The position numbers and the translations under genes were made by a program. A stretch of 64,000 bases of DNA from contig CP060239.1 of NCBI GenBank assembly GCA_023898785.1, positions 1,922,001 through 1,986,000 on the forward strand. Reading direction: 5' to 3'. Source of the DNA: Rhodospirillales bacterium. GTDB taxonomy: Bacteria > Pseudomonadota > Alphaproteobacteria > Micavibrionales > Micavibrionaceae. The notes beneath the pieces were generated by a model, which did not search any database, had not been told where the DNA came from, and saw nothing but the letters and a program-made list of their open reading frames with translations. Shown piece by piece: positions 1 through 10,014 of the stretch (position 1 is the first letter of the stretch; every line of letters begins with the position of its first letter).

Positions 1-3000
1 TGCTGGCGTAGCCAGTCCATGTGAAATTCTTCGCCGACTTCGAAATAAGTTCGGGCTGTTTTCAATAGATCGGTTTTTTGTTCGAGAGCAATGCGAATGA
101 TGTCACATGCCGAGGATAGTACAGGCATGAGGGCAATTTGTTCGGCCAGGGCTTTGGGTAGACCGTCGCGCTGTCCTGCGGCAATGCGCATGTTGACGCT
201 GGCTTTAAGATCATTGGTCAGGAGTTTACTGAGATTGCTGCTGAGATTTTTTATGCCTTCGCCAAAATCTTTAATCTCACGACCTATATCCAAATCATGC
301 CCTAATCGGGTAAGGAACCAACTGATGGAGTGTTCTGAGAGAAGCGCCATTTCCCGCATGGCTTTGAGCTGGACTTCTGCCGGTACTTTATTATCGAGGG
401 CTTCGACCTGATCCCAGAGCGCGCGCAGATTATATGCATCGCGTACGATGATATAGGCTTTGGCGATTTCGGCAGCGCTGGAGCCGGTTTTGTTCATTTT
501 TTCTTTGAGGAAGGTTGGGCCCATACGGTTGACGAGCGAGTTGGCCATGGAGGTGGCGACAATCTCACGGGCCAGACGGTGGCGCTTGATTTCCTTGATG
601 TATTTTTTTCGCAGATCGCCAGGGAAGTAATTGATAATCCAGTCTTCCATATCCACACTTTCAGGAATGTCGGAGGCCATCAGGTCCTGTGTGAAGGATA
701 TTTTGGCGTAGGATACGAGTACTGCGAGTTCGGGGCGGGTCAGGCCTTTGCCGGCGCGTAGGCGCTGTTCGATTTTTTCTTCTTCGGGCAGACCTTCAAG
801 GGCGCGGTTAAGGCCCTTTTCGCGTTCCAGGTCTTTCATGAATTCATCCTGAATTTGAAGATTTTCACGTGCTTGCAGTTCCGCCAAACTGATTGCTTGT
901 GCTTGCTGGTAGTTATTGCGCAAGACCAGTCCGGCGACTTCATCGGTCATTTTTTCCAGCAGTTTATTACGGGCCTTTATGTCCATGTTGTGTGTTTTTC
1001 CGCCCATAACATCGGTCATCAGGATTTTGATGTTCACTTCGAGGTCAGAGGAGTTTACACCGCCGGAATTGTCTATAAAGTCGGTGTTCATTTTGCCGCC
1101 GTTTTCGCAAAACTCGATACGGCCCAGTTGTGTAACGCCGAGGTTGGCGCCTTCGCCAATGACTTTAGCGCGTAAATCAGGCGCATTAATGCGCAGGGCA
1201 TCACTTGCTTTATCGCCCACGTCGGCGTGGCTTTCTTTACTTGATTTGATATAGGTGCCGATGCCTCCGAACCAGAGCAGGTCGGTGCGGGCTTTAAGCA
1301 TGGCGCGCATTAATTCACCCGGGGTAACTTTTTCTTTTGAAATATCGAAACGTTTTTGAATTTCAGGTGTGAGCGTGAGCGTTTTTTCTGAACGTTCGAA
1401 GATACGGCCGCCGGCGGAGAGTTTTTTGGTGTCGTAATCACCCCATCCTTTTACGCCATCAAACAAACGTTTACGTTCGTCCCAGCTTGTAGCCGGATCA
1501 GGGTTGGGGTCGCAGAAAATGTGCAGGTGGTTAAACGCGCCGATCAGGCGGATATGTTTGGATAGCAGCATGCCGTTACCAAAGACATCGCCCCCCATGT
1601 CACCGACGCCGACAACATCGAAATCCTGGGTTTGGGTGTCGTGATTAAGTTGGCGGAAATGCAGTTTAACCGATTCCCAGGCACCACGGGCGGTAATGCC
1701 CATTTTCTTGTGGTCGTATCCGGCAGAGCCGCCGGAGGCGAAAGCGTCGTCGAGCCAAAAGCCGTATTCGCGGGCGATGCCGTTTGCGATGTCGGAAAAG
1801 CTGGCGGTGCCTTTATCGGCGGCGACGACCAGATATGGATCATCATCGTCACGGCGCAGGACATCTTTCGGCGGAATTATAAGGTTGCCTTTGCGGTTGT
1901 CGGTAAGGTCGAGCAGGCCACGAATGAAGGTTTTGTAGCACTCTATGCCTTCTTTCATGAATTCTTCGCGGCTGTGGGTTGGTTGTTTGACAACGAAGCC
2001 GCCCTTGGAACCCATTGGCACAATGACGGCGTTTTTAACCATTTGCGCTTTCATGAGTCCCAAGACTTCGGTGCGGAAATCTTCATGACGGTCTGACCAA
2101 CGCAGGCCACCGCGGGCGATTTTATCACCGCGCAGATGAATCCCTTCAACGCGAGGCGAATAAACAAAAATTTCACGATAGGGACGTGGGGCTGGCATTT
2201 CCGGTACTTTGGCGCTCTCAATCTTAAGAGAGAGATAGGATTTTGCGCGGCCATTATCGAGGCGCTGGTAATAGTTTGTGCGCAAGGTTGCCTCGATGAG
2301 TTTGCTGATTGTACGCAAAATGCGGTCGTGGTCCAGAGATTCAACTTTCTCAAGGGCGTTTTCTATGTTTGCCATGCATTCCCTGGCTTTTTTGGCGGAT
2401 GTTTTTTGATGCTTTGGATCGTGCAGGCTTTTGAATAAAGTAACCAGCATGCGGCTGATATTGGCATGGACGGTTAATGCTTTTTCTGTGTAAGGGCGGC
2501 TGAGCGGATAGCGGATTTGTTTCATGTAACGTATATATGTACGCAGGATGGTGATTTCGTGCCAGTTCATGTTAGCGGCAAGAATCAAACGGTTTAGGCC
2601 GTCATTTTCCATCTCGCTACTCCAGATTTTTGAAAATCCGCGTTCAAAATTCTGTTTTACAGATGCTACGTCTACGATCTCATCCATCTCGGGCGTTTCG
2701 AGCAGGAAGTCATGAATCCAGATGGATTGTTTTTCCTTATATGGGCGCACTTCGAAAGGAAGTTCGGAAATTGCGCGCAGACCCAGATTTTCGAGAATGG
2801 GCATGACGTCAGATAGTGTTAAGGGACGTTGCGGGTTGTATACTTTTAATCGTAGTTGTTTAGGATCTATGTCGTCAGGACGATAGAGGTCCAGTTGCAG
2901 ATTTTTTGTGTCCAGGACTTGTTCGATTTTATCGATGTCGAAGAGTGCCTGTTTTGGGCGGTAACGTGATGTGTAAGCAACGGGAAAAGCCTCGCCATAT

Positions 3001-4517
3001 TTTTGGCACGTAGCTGTGATGTTATTTTCATTGGCGTATACTTCGCTCAGAGCCTGTGCAAGAAGCTCTTGCCAGGTTTGACCAGCTTCCTGGAGCATTT
3101 TTTCGATGCGTTTGACATCCAGCATGGGGTCATCAGTTTGTCGGATGTTAATGATGAACATGACGCGTGCGAAAACGGAATCATCGAGTGATGTATAAAA
3201 TGTGTCGCATGTTCCGTTGAGCTGTTTTTCTAAAATAGAACACATGGTTTTGCGTAAGGATGTGGCGAAGCGGTCGCGGGGAATATAGACCAGGCAAGAA
3301 ACGTAGCGGCGGAACGGATCTTTGCGCATAAACAGTGCGATGCGCTGGCGTTCTTGAAGCTTCAGGATGCTGGTGGTGGTCTTTAACAGTTCTTTTGTAC
3401 TGATCTGAAAGAGTTCGTCGCGGGGATATTTTTCCAAAATGTGCCGCAAAGCTTTGCGGTCGTGTGAACCTATAGAATAGCCGGCCATTTCCATGACTTC
3501 TTCGACTTTTTCACGGATATATGGTACGTCGCCGACACTGCGGGAATAGGTTACGGAGGTAAACAGGCCGATAAAGAGTTTTTCTCCGGTAATCGTGCCG
3601 TCTTCGTCATAAGTTTTGATGGCAATGGCGTCCATCGGAACCCGGCGGTGAACAGTGGACAGGCGGTTTGTTTTTGATATAGAGAGCGGTGGCAGGTTAC
3701 GCCGTTTTTCCTGCAGGTTTCGCGGCAGGCCTTCATCGTGATCGTTGATATAGGCCGGTCGAACTTCTTTGTGTAGCAGCCCTAGACCGGAACTGGGCAC
3801 GGTGCGGCTTGTCACTTCGCCGTTTTTTTCAACGAATTTATATTCCCGGTAGCCCAGCAGGGTAAAGTTGTTGTTATGCAGGTAGTCTAAAAAGGCGCAA
3901 TATTGCTGGACTTCTTTTAATGGGCGGCGCGTTTTTGCGTTTTCCAGAGCTTGCCGCGCGTCTTTGAGCTTTTCGAGCATCTCGCGCCAGTCTTTGTTGG
4001 CGATGTGCACGTCTTGGACAGCCTCATACAGCCCGATTTCTAACGCTTTTACAGCACTTTCCGGTAGTGTGTCCTTAATTTGGATATGGATGTGGGATTG
4101 CCGGATAAAGCCTTCTTTTTCTGTCGGAGAGGTTTTTAACAATTTGCCGTCTTCGCTATATTTGGCATAGATGATTGGATGAAGAAGCAGGTCAATCAGG
4201 AATGAGTTTTTGTTGACTTCGGCGACGACCGAGTCAACGAGGAATGCTTTGTCATCGCTGACAACGTCGATAATGGTTTTGCGCGGTCCGAGGTGTGAAT
4301 CTGTAACGGTGTATATTTTGAGTTGCGGGTCTCCATTTTCTCTTTTTTCGGCCAATTTTTCGTGTATTTCTACGATCTTGGCCAGTAATGTATGGTTGAA
4401 ATGATCCTGATCTTCTTGCGTCATGCTTTGCGCGAGTTTTTCGAGAAGCTCTGTTTTGTTTGCGGAAGGTTTCCCGGGAAGAGCTTTCAGAGCTTCTTTG
4501 ATCAGAGATTTAGACAT
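1..4517 (-). CDS. NAD-specific glutamate dehydrogenase, large type (3' end beyond window)
   Basis: Catalyses oxidative deamination of glutamate to 2-oxoglutarate with NAD in the cytoplasm. The minus strand is open without a stop from 4517 to the window edge, about 1,505 codons. The family is usually near 1,600 residues, so about 90 C-terminal residues are missing. Visible family signatures include the stretch read from about 2160 to 1960 (PRPYREIFVYSPRVEGIHLR, then GGLRWSDRHEDFRTEVLGLM and a glycine-rich PMGSKGGF), followed by a VVGVGDMGGDVFGNGML nucleotide-binding region near 1590. The long N-terminal part carries the regulatory ACT-like segments typical of this class. The start is uncertain: an in-frame ATG at 4553, right after a stop, would add 12 residues, and neither start has a good Shine-Dalgarno sequence. 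Large NAD-GDH is common in alphaproteobacteria and some gammaproteobacteria. Confidence 0.95.
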   Translation of the reverse strand, partial: MSKSLIKEALKALPGKPSANKTELLEKLAQSMTQEDQDHFNHTLLAKIVEIHEKLAEKRENGDPQLKIYTVTDSHLGPRKTIIDVVSDDKAFLVDSVVAEVNKNSFLIDLLLHPIIYAKYSEDGKLLKTSPTEKEGFIRQSHIHIQIKDTLPESAVKALEIGLYEAVQDVHIANKDWREMLEKLKDARQALENAKTRRPLKEVQQYCAFLDYLHNNNFTLLGYREYKFVEKNGEVTSRTVPSSGLGLLHKEVRPAYINDHDEGLPRNLQEKRRNLPPLSISKTNRLSTVHRRVPMDAIAIKTYDEDGTITGEKLFIGLFTSVTYSRSVGDVPYIREKVEEVMEMAGYSIGSHDRKALRHILEKYPRDELFQISTKELLKTTTSILKLQERQRIALFMRKDPFRRYVSCLVYIPRDRFATSLRKTMCSILEKQLNGTCDTFYTSLDDSVFARVMFIINIRQTDDPMLDVKRIEKMLQEAGQTWQELLAQALSEVYANENNITATCQKYGEAFPVAYTSRYRPKQALFDIDKIEQVLDTKNLQLDLYRPDDIDPKQLRLKVYNPQRPLTLSDVMPILENLGLRAISELPFEVRPYKEKQSIWIHDFLLETPEMDEIVDVASVKQNFERGFSKIWSSEMENDGLNRLILAANMNWHEITILRTYIRYMKQIRYPLSRPYTEKALTVHANISRMLVTLFKSLHDPKHQKTSAKKARECMANIENALEKVESLDHDRILRTISKLIEATLRTNYYQRLDNGRAKSYLSLKIESAKVPEMPAPRPYREIFVYSPRVEGIHLRGDKIARGGLRWSDRHEDFRTEVLGLMKAQMVKNAVIVPMGSKGGFVVKQPTHSREEFMKEGIECYKTFIRGLLDLTDNRKGNLIIPPKDVLRRDDDDPYLVVAADKGTASFSDIANGIAREYGFWLDDAFASGGSAGYDHKKMGITARGAWESVKLHFRQLNHDTQTQDFDVVGVGDMGGDVFGNGMLLSKHIRLIGAFNHLHIFCDPNPDPATSWDERKRLFDGVKGWGDYDTKKLSAGGRIFERSEKTLTLTPEIQKRFDISKEKVTPGELMRAMLKARTDLLWFGGIGTYIKSSKESHADVGDKASDALRINAPDLRAKVIGEGANLGVTQLGRIEFCENGGKMNTDFIDNSGGVNSSDLEVNIKILMTDVMGGKTHNMDIKARNKLLEKMTDEVAGLVLRNNYQQAQAISLAELQARENLQIQDEFMKDLEREKGLNRALEGLPEEEKIEQRLRAGKGLTRPELAVLVSYAKISFTQDLMASDIPESVDMEDWIINYFPGDLRKKYIKEIKRHRLAREIVATSMANSLVNRMGPTFLKEKMNKTGSSAAEIAKAYIIVRDAYNLRALWDQVEALDNKVPAEVQLKAMREMALLSEHSISWFLTRLGHDLDIGREIKDFGEGIKNLSSNLSKLLTNDLKASVNMRIAAGQRDGLPKALAEQIALMPVLSSACDIIRIALEQKTDLLKTARTYFEVGEEFHMDWLRQ

Positions 4518-4650
4518 GGGCGTTGCTTTGTCGTTTATGTTGCCGTTTAACATTTACGGAAGTACGTATGATACACTAGGGTCACGAAAACAAGAATCAT
4601 TATTTGTTTTTTTATCGGGTGCTGTGTGGATGTACTGATCGGGACTTGCC

Positions 4651-4678
4651 AAGAAAAACGCCCCTGGAAGGGGGCGTT
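4651..4678 (-). terminator. Intrinsic terminator of the chemoreceptor gene
   Basis: On the minus strand an 8-bp stem (AACGCCCC paired with GGGGCGTT, 6-nt loop) is followed directly by TTTTTCTT. It lies 30 bp past the chemoreceptor stop codon and separates that gene from glutamate dehydrogenase. Confidence 0.85.
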
Positions 4679-4707
4679 GAGGTTATTATACAGGTTTGAG
4701 TTTTCAT

Positions 4708-6282
4708 TTATTTTTTGCTTTTCTGGCCGGCGTTCATAAAATCGTTGACCTGTTTGTTCATTTCATTTGAACGTTCGGAGAGTTGGGTTGCCAGTTCGAG
4801 AAGCTGCGTTGAGGCAGATCCTGTTTCAGAGGCGGCTTGTTGAACGCCGGATATGTTCGAAGTTACTTCCGCTGTGGCGCGTGAGGCTTCTTGCACATTG
4901 CGAGAAATTTCCGATGTGGTAGCCGTTTGCTCTTCGATCGCGGCGGCAATCGAGCTTGTTGCATCGCTGATGGCTGAAATTGTCGTGCGAATCGAACCGA
5001 TTGCAGTTACGGCATCGGACGTGGTTGATTGCATCTTATCGATTTGCGTTCGAATTTCTTCCGTTGCCTTGGCTGTTTGGGCAGCGAGTGATTTCACTTC
5101 CGAGGCGACAACGGCAAAGCCTTTTCCTGCCTCACCAGCGCGTGCGGCTTCAATGGTTGCGTTTAGGGCCAGAAGATTTGTCTGTTCAGCAATGTCGTTG
5201 ATGAGATTGACGACTTCACCAATCTGGTTGGAGGCTTCGTGCAGGGCTTCAACTGTGCTGTTGGTTTCCTCGGCTTTTTTTACGGCTTCGCCGGCTGTTT
5301 CGTTGGATTTTGCAATCTGCGCTGAAATTTCCTTGATTGAGGCGGTCATTTCTTCGGTTGCGGCTGCTACAGTTTGAACGTTTGTTGAAGCTTCTTCGGA
5401 AGCGGCTGCTACGGATGTGGCTTGCGCCGATGATTCTTCAGCGGCGGCAGAGAGGGCTTGGGCCGTTGTTTGCACATCGTTTGACGAGGCTGAAACACTT
5501 TCTGATACCTCCAGAACTGATTTGGAGAGGTTTTCTTGCGCCGTTATCACCGCCCAGCTTACCATCGGGCCAATATAATGACCGGAATCATCCAGAATAG
5601 CGGCTACATTTAGATCTAGAACGTCATCGCCCACACGGATTTTGGCTTTGTGAGGCAAATTATTGGGATCGCCCAAGAGTTGGCGCTGCATTTGCGGGTT
5701 TTTGTGGAATACGTCAATACAGGCCCCCATCATGTTATCCGCTTTTACTGGCAGGGCATACTCGATAGAGCGCAATGTTTCAATACTGGTCTTGTTCAGG
5801 AAGGTTAGTTTCAGGGATTGCGGATCGCACATCATGATATTGATCGGCATATTGTCGATCATGATCTTCAGACGTTCACGCTCTGTGCAGACGCTCCAGC
5901 TTAAAAGCAGTTTTTTTATTTTGTTGCCTGACATGATGGCATCGACATGGAGGTCCAGCATTTCCGGCCCCAAACGGATGATTGCTTGGTGCGGTAAATT
6001 TGATGGATTGGCCAGCATTTTGCGCTGACGCTGCGGCGTTTTGTGGAAAATATCGATGCATTGACCGACGATGTTGTCACCGGAAATACCTGCAGGTAGC
6101 AGATGTTGAAGGGAGTTTAACGTTTCTATGCTTCGTTTATTCGCGTAGTCGATGACGAACGTGTTTGGGTTGCATGTCATGACATTGACTGGCAACATAT
6201 TGAGGATAGTTACGGCTTCCGGCTTCGAACTCATGAACGGTACAAGATTGGTGGCAGCATTTTGCATAGATATTTTCCCCAT
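4708..6282 (-). CDS. Soluble methyl-accepting chemotaxis protein with two PAS-like domains
   Basis: Chemoreceptor that would signal to CheA/CheW. The 524-residue protein has no transmembrane segment, so it is predicted to be cytoplasmic. Two related sensor domains occupy roughly residues 20-130 and 140-255. Each has a core of the form PVNVMTCNP or PINIMMCDP, then a CIDIFHK or CIDVFHK segment and a LPH-A-IR-G stretch, so they look like an internal duplication. The rest is a coiled-coil signalling domain with the hairpin tip at EVVNLINDIAEQTNLLALNA, the most conserved part of the family. An alternative start at 6267 is better placed behind a GGGGAA ribosome site. Single gene with its own terminator. 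The ligand cannot be told from the sequence. Confidence 0.93.
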   Translation of the reverse strand: MGKISMQNAATNLVPFMSSKPEAVTILNMLPVNVMTCNPNTFVIDYANKRSIETLNSLQHLLPAGISGDNIVGQCIDIFHKTPQRQRKMLANPSNLPHQAIIRLGPEMLDLHVDAIMSGNKIKKLLLSWSVCTERERLKIMIDNMPINIMMCDPQSLKLTFLNKTSIETLRSIEYALPVKADNMMGACIDVFHKNPQMQRQLLGDPNNLPHKAKIRVGDDVLDLNVAAILDDSGHYIGPMVSWAVITAQENLSKSVLEVSESVSASSNDVQTTAQALSAAAEESSAQATSVAAASEEASTNVQTVAAATEEMTASIKEISAQIAKSNETAGEAVKKAEETNSTVEALHEASNQIGEVVNLINDIAEQTNLLALNATIEAARAGEAGKGFAVVASEVKSLAAQTAKATEEIRTQIDKMQSTTSDAVTAIGSIRTTISAISDATSSIAAAIEEQTATTSEISRNVQEASRATAEVTSNISGVQQAASETGSASTQLLELATQLSERSNEMNKQVNDFMNAGQKSKK

Positions 6283-6381
6283 TAAGTATGCTTAAAATCG
6301 ATACGCGCAGAGCCGTATGGTAGCACGTTTATTGAGAAGTGTATAAAAATAATGTGAGAATACGGTGATATGGTTCACAAT

Positions 6382-6963
6382 TTATTGTTGTAAGGTTTGG
6401 GCGGCCTTTATTTTTGATATTAGCTCTTCATAAGTCCAGTTTGCGCCGATGATTTTTGTGCGCATGATCTGGTTTTTATCAATCAGGATTGTTTCCGGAA
6501 GGCGAAAAGTCTGGAAAAGGCTTTGGGTAATGTTTTCGGAATCCAGAGCGAAAAAAATATTTTTTTGAGAGATGTCGAATTTTTGTTTTTTCAGGAAACG
6601 TATCATTTTTTCTTTTTCCAGATCTGAGGATAGGCCGATGAAAATCAGGTCTTTAGGGTTTTCGTTTGCAGCTTTTAGAAAAAGGGGGAGTTCCTTTATG
6701 CAAGGCGTGCACCATGAAGCCCAGAAGTTCAAAATGATAACTTTACCCTGGAAGTCTTTTATTGAGAGGGTTTTGCCGTCTGTGCCGGTGAAGGAAAAAT
6801 TGGGCACGGATTGGTTGTTTTCGGTTTGTTTCAAAACCGATTCGGGGGCGGTTTTGATATCGGGCGCTTGACGGTCAAGGTAAAGCGTAGCTAGGTAGGC
6901 GGCGCACCCGATGAAGACAAGAACGGCGAAATTGATCAGAGGGGTTATTTTCATGCTGCGCAT
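6382..6963 (-). CDS. TlpA/ResA-like thioredoxin, membrane-anchored
   Basis: Thiol-disulfide oxidoreductase of the TlpA/ResA type, which reduces apocytochrome c cysteines before haem attachment. One N-terminal transmembrane anchor (residues about 8-27) leads to a periplasmic thioredoxin fold. The active site is WASWCTPC (CxxC) at about residues 83-90, preceded by KVIILNFW. Its start overlaps the end of ccsA by 13 bp on the same strand, making it the third gene of the resB-ccsA-tlpA operon. That context supports a role in cytochrome c maturation rather than general disulfide exchange. Confidence 0.9.
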   Translation of the reverse strand: MRSMKITPLINFAVLVFIGCAAYLATLYLDRQAPDIKTAPESVLKQTENNQSVPNFSFTGTDGKTLSIKDFQGKVIILNFWASWCTPCIKELPLFLKAANENPKDLIFIGLSSDLEKEKMIRFLKKQKFDISQKNIFFALDSENITQSLFQTFRLPETILIDKNQIMRTKIIGANWTYEELISKIKAAQTLQQ

Positions 6964-8816
6964 TCCTGTTTTTTTGCTGCGATATATAGAAATGTGATGA
7001 GTGCAATTTCAGCGATGCAAAAGGCTATTAAGCTGCCTGCGAGTCCGCTGGTGAACCCGTAGGAATGCAATCCAACGTTGAGTAAATTGACGCCAAACCA
7101 TGAGATGGCGATGATGATGTTCAGCGCGGCGCTCATGGCCATGAAGCCTGTGGAAGAGAGATGCTTGCTGATGCGGCCATGCTGTACCCAGACAAGCCAC
7201 AGAACGATGAGCAGTGCGCCGTTTTCTTTTGGGTCCCAACCCCAGAAACGGCCCCAGGACTGGTCGGCCCAAATGCCTCCCAGAGCGGTGCCTATGGCCG
7301 TGAGCAGCAGAGCGGCGATGGAGGTGCGGTGGACATTTTGCCGTAGTTTTTTCGATAGTTCTTTGTTGTGTTTGAAGCCGCTGATATACAGCCCGGAATG
7401 GGCGAGCATGGCGGCGAGAATGCAGACTCCATAGCCGGCGGTAATGCACAGCACATGAACGGTTAACCAGAAGTTGGTGTTGAGTACTGCGGCAAGAACT
7501 TCGAGACTGTCACCATCCGGTTTAAAGACGGGTGCGCAGATCAGGAGCGCGGCGGCGGTTCCTGTTCCGGTTATTAACGGGATGAATGAGGTGCGGGCGC
7601 GTTGCAATAAAATACCAAGCGCTGCGCAAATCAGGGTTACAAATAAAATGGATTCGTAGAGTGTGCCGACAGGCGGGCGCTGCAGAATATATATTCGTGC
7701 TGTGAGGGTAACTATATGGAGTACGATGCCTGTGAGAGCAAGAAGGGTTGGCGCTAATCTCAGAAGGCGCGCGGTTGGTTGTTTGAACAGTAAAAATGTT
7801 GCAGCAAAAATGCTGAGTCCGTAAAGCGTTATTATCAGCGTGTAAGGGTGAACAGTGCGGTAGAGTTGTTCGATTTTCAGGCGTTTGATGTTCAGGCTTT
7901 GCGGGCTTTGGAGCAGGGTTTCTTCAAGGATGTCTTCGCTTATTGTTTTCCAGCGCCGGGCATCATTTTGGCGGTAGGCGCCCGCTAAATCCGTCCATTG
8001 GGAGAGTAAAAATGCGGCCCCAGGCCCACCCTGACCTTGCAGCATGATTGTCCATGGCGTGGCCCATTGGTCTTTGCTGTCTTCCCATTGCACCGGGATG
8101 ATGCGTAGTAGCTCATTATCCTGAGCGCCTGCACGCAGAGTTTGCAGGTGGAAAGAGGCTTTGGCGATTGTCAATTCCCGGGGTGTGTATTTCGATGGAT
8201 CGCGGCCTTTTCGTGTAATGATTCCGGTGAGGTCTTGTTCCAGTTGTTTTTCGACTTTTAGCAGTTCGGTAAAATTCAGTGCTCCATCGATTTGGTCTTG
8301 ATAGGCGGGGGGGAGTGATAAATCAAGCGGGAGCAGTGCCGTGAAGCTGCGCAAAAGCGCGGTAAAAAGCGCTGTATTTTCATACAGGCGCAGCAGCGTT
8401 TTTTCTTGCCCGGTCAAGGCGGTTTCTTCTTTTGAAAAAAGCGGCAGTGCTTCATCACGCATGGCTTTGAGAGCGGGCTGGATCTGCGCATAGCTGTAGA
8501 GATTCTGGGTTTTATCCAGTTTTAATTTGGTGATCAGGGTTTCATCGGACACGGTAAAGACGGGCAACTCGGCGGCGCTTTGCGGGTCAAAAAGTGTAAG
8601 GGTGAGCCACTGACTTGCATCCATATTTTGCAGTTTTTCCTGTCCTGAAAATTGGCGCAGCATGATGTCGGCGAAGCTGGATAACGGTTTTTCTCTGCCT
8701 TCGTGCAGGATTGGCAATGTTTTGAAATACTGCATTTCAAAATGCGCCTCAGCCCCTGCATTTTGGGGGAGTAATAATGCGGTGATGATCGAGGCAAGGA
8801 TCAAAAAAATTCTCAT
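6951..8816 (-). CDS. ccsA: Cytochrome c biogenesis protein CcsA/ResC with large periplasmic N-terminal domain
   Basis: Haem-handling subunit of System II cytochrome c synthase in the inner membrane. The 621-residue protein begins with a signal-like segment and a roughly 300-residue non-membrane domain with the motif HEGREKPLSSFADIMLRQFSG, a form seen in CcsB/CcsA-type proteins of other phyla. Multiple transmembrane helices follow. The tryptophan-rich haem-binding loop reads SWGRFWGWDPKENGALL at about residues 525-541, matching the WGxFWxWDxKE signature. It overlaps resB upstream by 4 bp (ATGA) and the thioredoxin gene downstream by 13 bp, so translation is probably coupled. Confidence 0.92.
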   Translation of the reverse strand: MRIFLILASIITALLLPQNAGAEAHFEMQYFKTLPILHEGREKPLSSFADIMLRQFSGQEKLQNMDASQWLTLTLFDPQSAAELPVFTVSDETLITKLKLDKTQNLYSYAQIQPALKAMRDEALPLFSKEETALTGQEKTLLRLYENTALFTALLRSFTALLPLDLSLPPAYQDQIDGALNFTELLKVEKQLEQDLTGIITRKGRDPSKYTPRELTIAKASFHLQTLRAGAQDNELLRIIPVQWEDSKDQWATPWTIMLQGQGGPGAAFLLSQWTDLAGAYRQNDARRWKTISEDILEETLLQSPQSLNIKRLKIEQLYRTVHPYTLIITLYGLSIFAATFLLFKQPTARLLRLAPTLLALTGIVLHIVTLTARIYILQRPPVGTLYESILFVTLICAALGILLQRARTSFIPLITGTGTAAALLICAPVFKPDGDSLEVLAAVLNTNFWLTVHVLCITAGYGVCILAAMLAHSGLYISGFKHNKELSKKLRQNVHRTSIAALLLTAIGTALGGIWADQSWGRFWGWDPKENGALLIVLWLVWVQHGRISKHLSSTGFMAMSAALNIIIAISWFGVNLLNVGLHSYGFTSGLAGSLIAFCIAEIALITFLYIAAKKQECAA

Positions 8817-9916
8817 GCTTTGCTCCTTGTGTTTTTTCGGATCAGTATAAGCCCCATATGCAGGATCAGGCCAAGGCCTAAGACTATGCTGCCGATATAG
8901 GGGAACAGGCGGCCTTTATTTTCAACGACGGCGAGGATGGTGGCTTCGAAATCGGGGCCTTGTTCAAATGATGATTGGAAAAATGTGTAGCCGCGATAGC
9001 GCAGCGGTTTGTTCATTTCAATGCGTGCAGGCCATTCGAGGGAGCCGTCTTTGATGATGATGTCGGAGTGATAACTGCGCGCCATAGCGGTGCCGCCATA
9101 TTCATTTTTGACGAAATCAGTAAGGGCAATAGTGAAGGGCAGGATGCTTTGGCGTTTACCGAACATGAGGCGATAGATGGCTTCGCCTTTTGTAATTTCA
9201 ATTGGTTTGGGCATGGCATCGAAGGCGACGTAGATGCCGTCCTGATCCGTTCCTGTTACTTCGAACTGCAGGCCGGAGAGATCGCTTTCCGGGTCTTTTT
9301 CATTTGGTTTAGGGTCGAAGACCATAAAACGCGCCATACCCTGCCAGGGCTGCTCCGGATCGTAACCCGGTTGTTCCTGGCGTTTTTGGATGTCGCAGTT
9401 TTGACATGAATTTTGTATGCGTATCTGGAATGGCAGGGCTGACAGGTCCCAGTTTTCAATGTTTTCAAAGGGTAGACGGGCGATCTGGCGGTCATTTTCG
9501 AAAATATTCAAAGCGCGGCGGTGATACTCATAGATAAAGGGGCTTTCCTGACCTTCGGGGATCAGCATGTAATATTCACGGGCAGTCATGGCGGTGAGCA
9601 GGCCACCGAGCAGCAGAATGATGGCGCCCAGATGTGAGAGGATGATGCCGGATTTTTCCCATTGCCAGCGGCTTTTAAGCAGGAATTTGAGTGTCAGGTT
9701 TATGCTGAGAATGCCGAGCAATGTATAAGCGCCGGGCAGTGGGACAGGGCCGGCCCAAATGATGAAGCTGGAAAAGAACATTTCCATCGCGGGCCAGAGA
9801 CCCATCCAGCGCTGGGCCAGCGTTCCGGAGACCAGCAGCGCCATGAGCGGCGGCAGCAGCCAGAACACCATATCGGCATCGGCGAGGCGGGTGAGGAGTG
9901 AGACCAGATTTTTCAT
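8813..9916 (-). CDS. resB: Cytochrome c biogenesis protein ResB/Ccs1
   Basis: Partner of CcsA in System II haem delivery and ligation. The 367-residue protein has about three N-terminal transmembrane helices, a large periplasmic domain (residues about 110-325) with the family-like phrase NKPLRYRGYTFFQSSF, and a C-terminal membrane helix (GSIVLGLGLILHMGLILI). A CQNC pair in the periplasmic domain (about residues 168-171) could take part in thiol chemistry. First gene of the operon resB-ccsA-tlpA. The preceding 65 bp hold the divergent promoter region of the SRP RNA. Confidence 0.9.
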   Translation of the reverse strand: MKNLVSLLTRLADADMVFWLLPPLMALLVSGTLAQRWMGLWPAMEMFFSSFIIWAGPVPLPGAYTLLGILSINLTLKFLLKSRWQWEKSGIILSHLGAIILLLGGLLTAMTAREYYMLIPEGQESPFIYEYHRRALNIFENDRQIARLPFENIENWDLSALPFQIRIQNSCQNCDIQKRQEQPGYDPEQPWQGMARFMVFDPKPNEKDPESDLSGLQFEVTGTDQDGIYVAFDAMPKPIEITKGEAIYRLMFGKRQSILPFTIALTDFVKNEYGGTAMARSYHSDIIIKDGSLEWPARIEMNKPLRYRGYTFFQSSFEQGPDFEATILAVVENKGRLFPYIGSIVLGLGLILHMGLILIRKNTRSKA

Positions 9917-9981
9917 GGATGCTGTTAAAGCATAAAGTGATGCGAAGTGAAATATGCTGGCCGAAGAAAATTCATCACCCC

Positions 9982-10010
9982 TTGCGTTTTGGATGCAGGT
10001 TTTCTATATA
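9982..10010 (+). promoter_or_regulatory. Sigma-70-type promoter of the SRP RNA
   Basis: TTGCGT at 9982-9987 and TATATA at 10005-10010 are separated by exactly 17 bp. Predicted transcription starts at about 10016-10017, where the SRP RNA helix begins. Confidence 0.75.
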
Positions 10011-10014
10011 GATG

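Noticed and set aside
4853..5377. 174-codon ORF antisense to the chemoreceptor
   Set aside because: Alanine/serine-rich shadow of the coiled-coil region.
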